A stretch of DNA of 64,000 nucleotides, taken from NCBI RefSeq assembly GCF_030684215.1, contig NZ_JAUXOV010000052.1:124001-188000 (forward strand), given 5' to 3'. The position numbers were made by a program, and so were the translations under genes. How positions within the stretch are numbered: the stretch's first letter is position 1; each line of letters begins with the position of its first letter. The stretch comes from Pseudotabrizicola sp. Its GTDB lineage: Bacteria; Pseudomonadota; Alphaproteobacteria; Rhodobacterales; Rhodobacteraceae. This document shows positions 63,795-64,000 of this stretch, piece after piece. The notes under the pieces were generated by a model. That model had not been told where the DNA came from, ran no database searches, and worked only from the letters and a program-made list of their open reading frames with translations.

Positions 63795-63855
63795 GCCGTT
63801 CAGCCCAAGCCCGCCGCGCAACCGCCGGCCCGGCCTTTGCCAGAGGACACGCCAC

Positions 63856-64000
63856 ATGACCCTTATTCAGCCCAACCGCCGCAGCTTTCTGAAATCCGCT
63901 GTCAGCGTTGCCGCAACCGCAGCCGCCGCACGCCTTGCCTTGCCGGGCGGCGCATGGGCCGCAACCGCCACACCCGAAGTGACTGGCTGCACGCTGGGCT
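63856..64000 (+). CDS. nrtA: Periplasmic nitrate-binding protein of an ABC transporter, 5' part
   Basis: The first 48 codons are present. A twin-arginine signal (N-R-R-S-F-L-K-S-A) leads to cleavage near A-W-A-A, and the mature part starts T-P-E-V-T-G-C-T-L-G, matching the start of NrtA/CmpA-type proteins. It follows the hexaloop leader and is expected to open the nitrate transport and reduction operon. The gene runs off the right edge. Confidence 0.8.
   Translation, partial: MTLIQPNRRSFLKSAVSVAATAAAARLALPGGAWAATATPEVTGCTLG

Overview
The window reads as a chromosomal segment of an alphaproteobacterium, most likely a member of the Rhodobacterales. The evidence is the GC-rich codon usage, frequent GTG and TTG starts, and the mix of TRAP and ABC uptake systems, GntR/LacI/Lrp regulators, a Rieske glycine-betaine demethylase and a NasS/NasT nitrate switch. 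No rRNA, tRNA, CRISPR array, insertion sequence or integrase is visible.

Layout. (1) 1-4.6 kb: a TRAP uptake operon (gntR-dctP-dctQ-dctM-dehydrogenase, minus strand) facing a paralogous GntR regulator. (2) 4.6-18.7 kb: a divergent island of proteases that mostly lack export signals. On the minus strand are a zinc metallopeptidase, a histidine phosphatase and an M28 peptidase. On the plus strand are a subtilisin-trypsin fusion, a trypsin-P-loop NTPase fusion and a 1053-aa STAND-type ATPase, tightly coupled and followed by a small SH3 protein. The two arms share a 302-base control region with four inverted repeats. This is the best candidate for an undescribed, NTPase-gated protease (conflict-type) system. 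(3) 18.7-31 kb: a LacI-regulated catabolic cluster with two enolase-superfamily enzymes, a peptide-type ABC importer whose first ATPase carries an in-frame TAG, two family III CoA-transferases and a MaoC-like protein. (4) 31-33.8 kb: a two-domain glycosyltransferase and an unrecognised gene.

(5) 33.8-48.1 kb: an envelope cluster with a small lipoprotein, a radical SAM protein with SPASM-like cysteines, three exported caspase-like proteins (Sel1, EF-hand/DUF4384-like and SH3/YARHG types), an alginate-lyase-like protein, a ferric-reductase-like flavoprotein, a 1174-aa tetraheme cytochrome c, an OmpA-type protein and an M15 peptidase. Shared domains and overlapping genes suggest one functional unit, a second candidate novel system. 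(6) 48.1-54.4 kb: threonine degradation (kbl, tdh), an Lrp regulator, a class V aminotransferase, an XRE-cupin regulator, an L,D-transpeptidase and a CAP-domain lipoprotein.

(7) 54.5-61.6 kb: ugpBAEC import genes followed upstream by the glycine-betaine demethylase pair gbcA-gbcB. A cobalamin riboswitch lies directly upstream of gbcA, which is an unusual target. (8) 61.8-64 kb: nasT and nasS, then a leader RNA with two hexaloop hairpins and a terminator hairpin, then the start of a nitrate-binding protein gene. These together form a nitrate-responsive antitermination switch.
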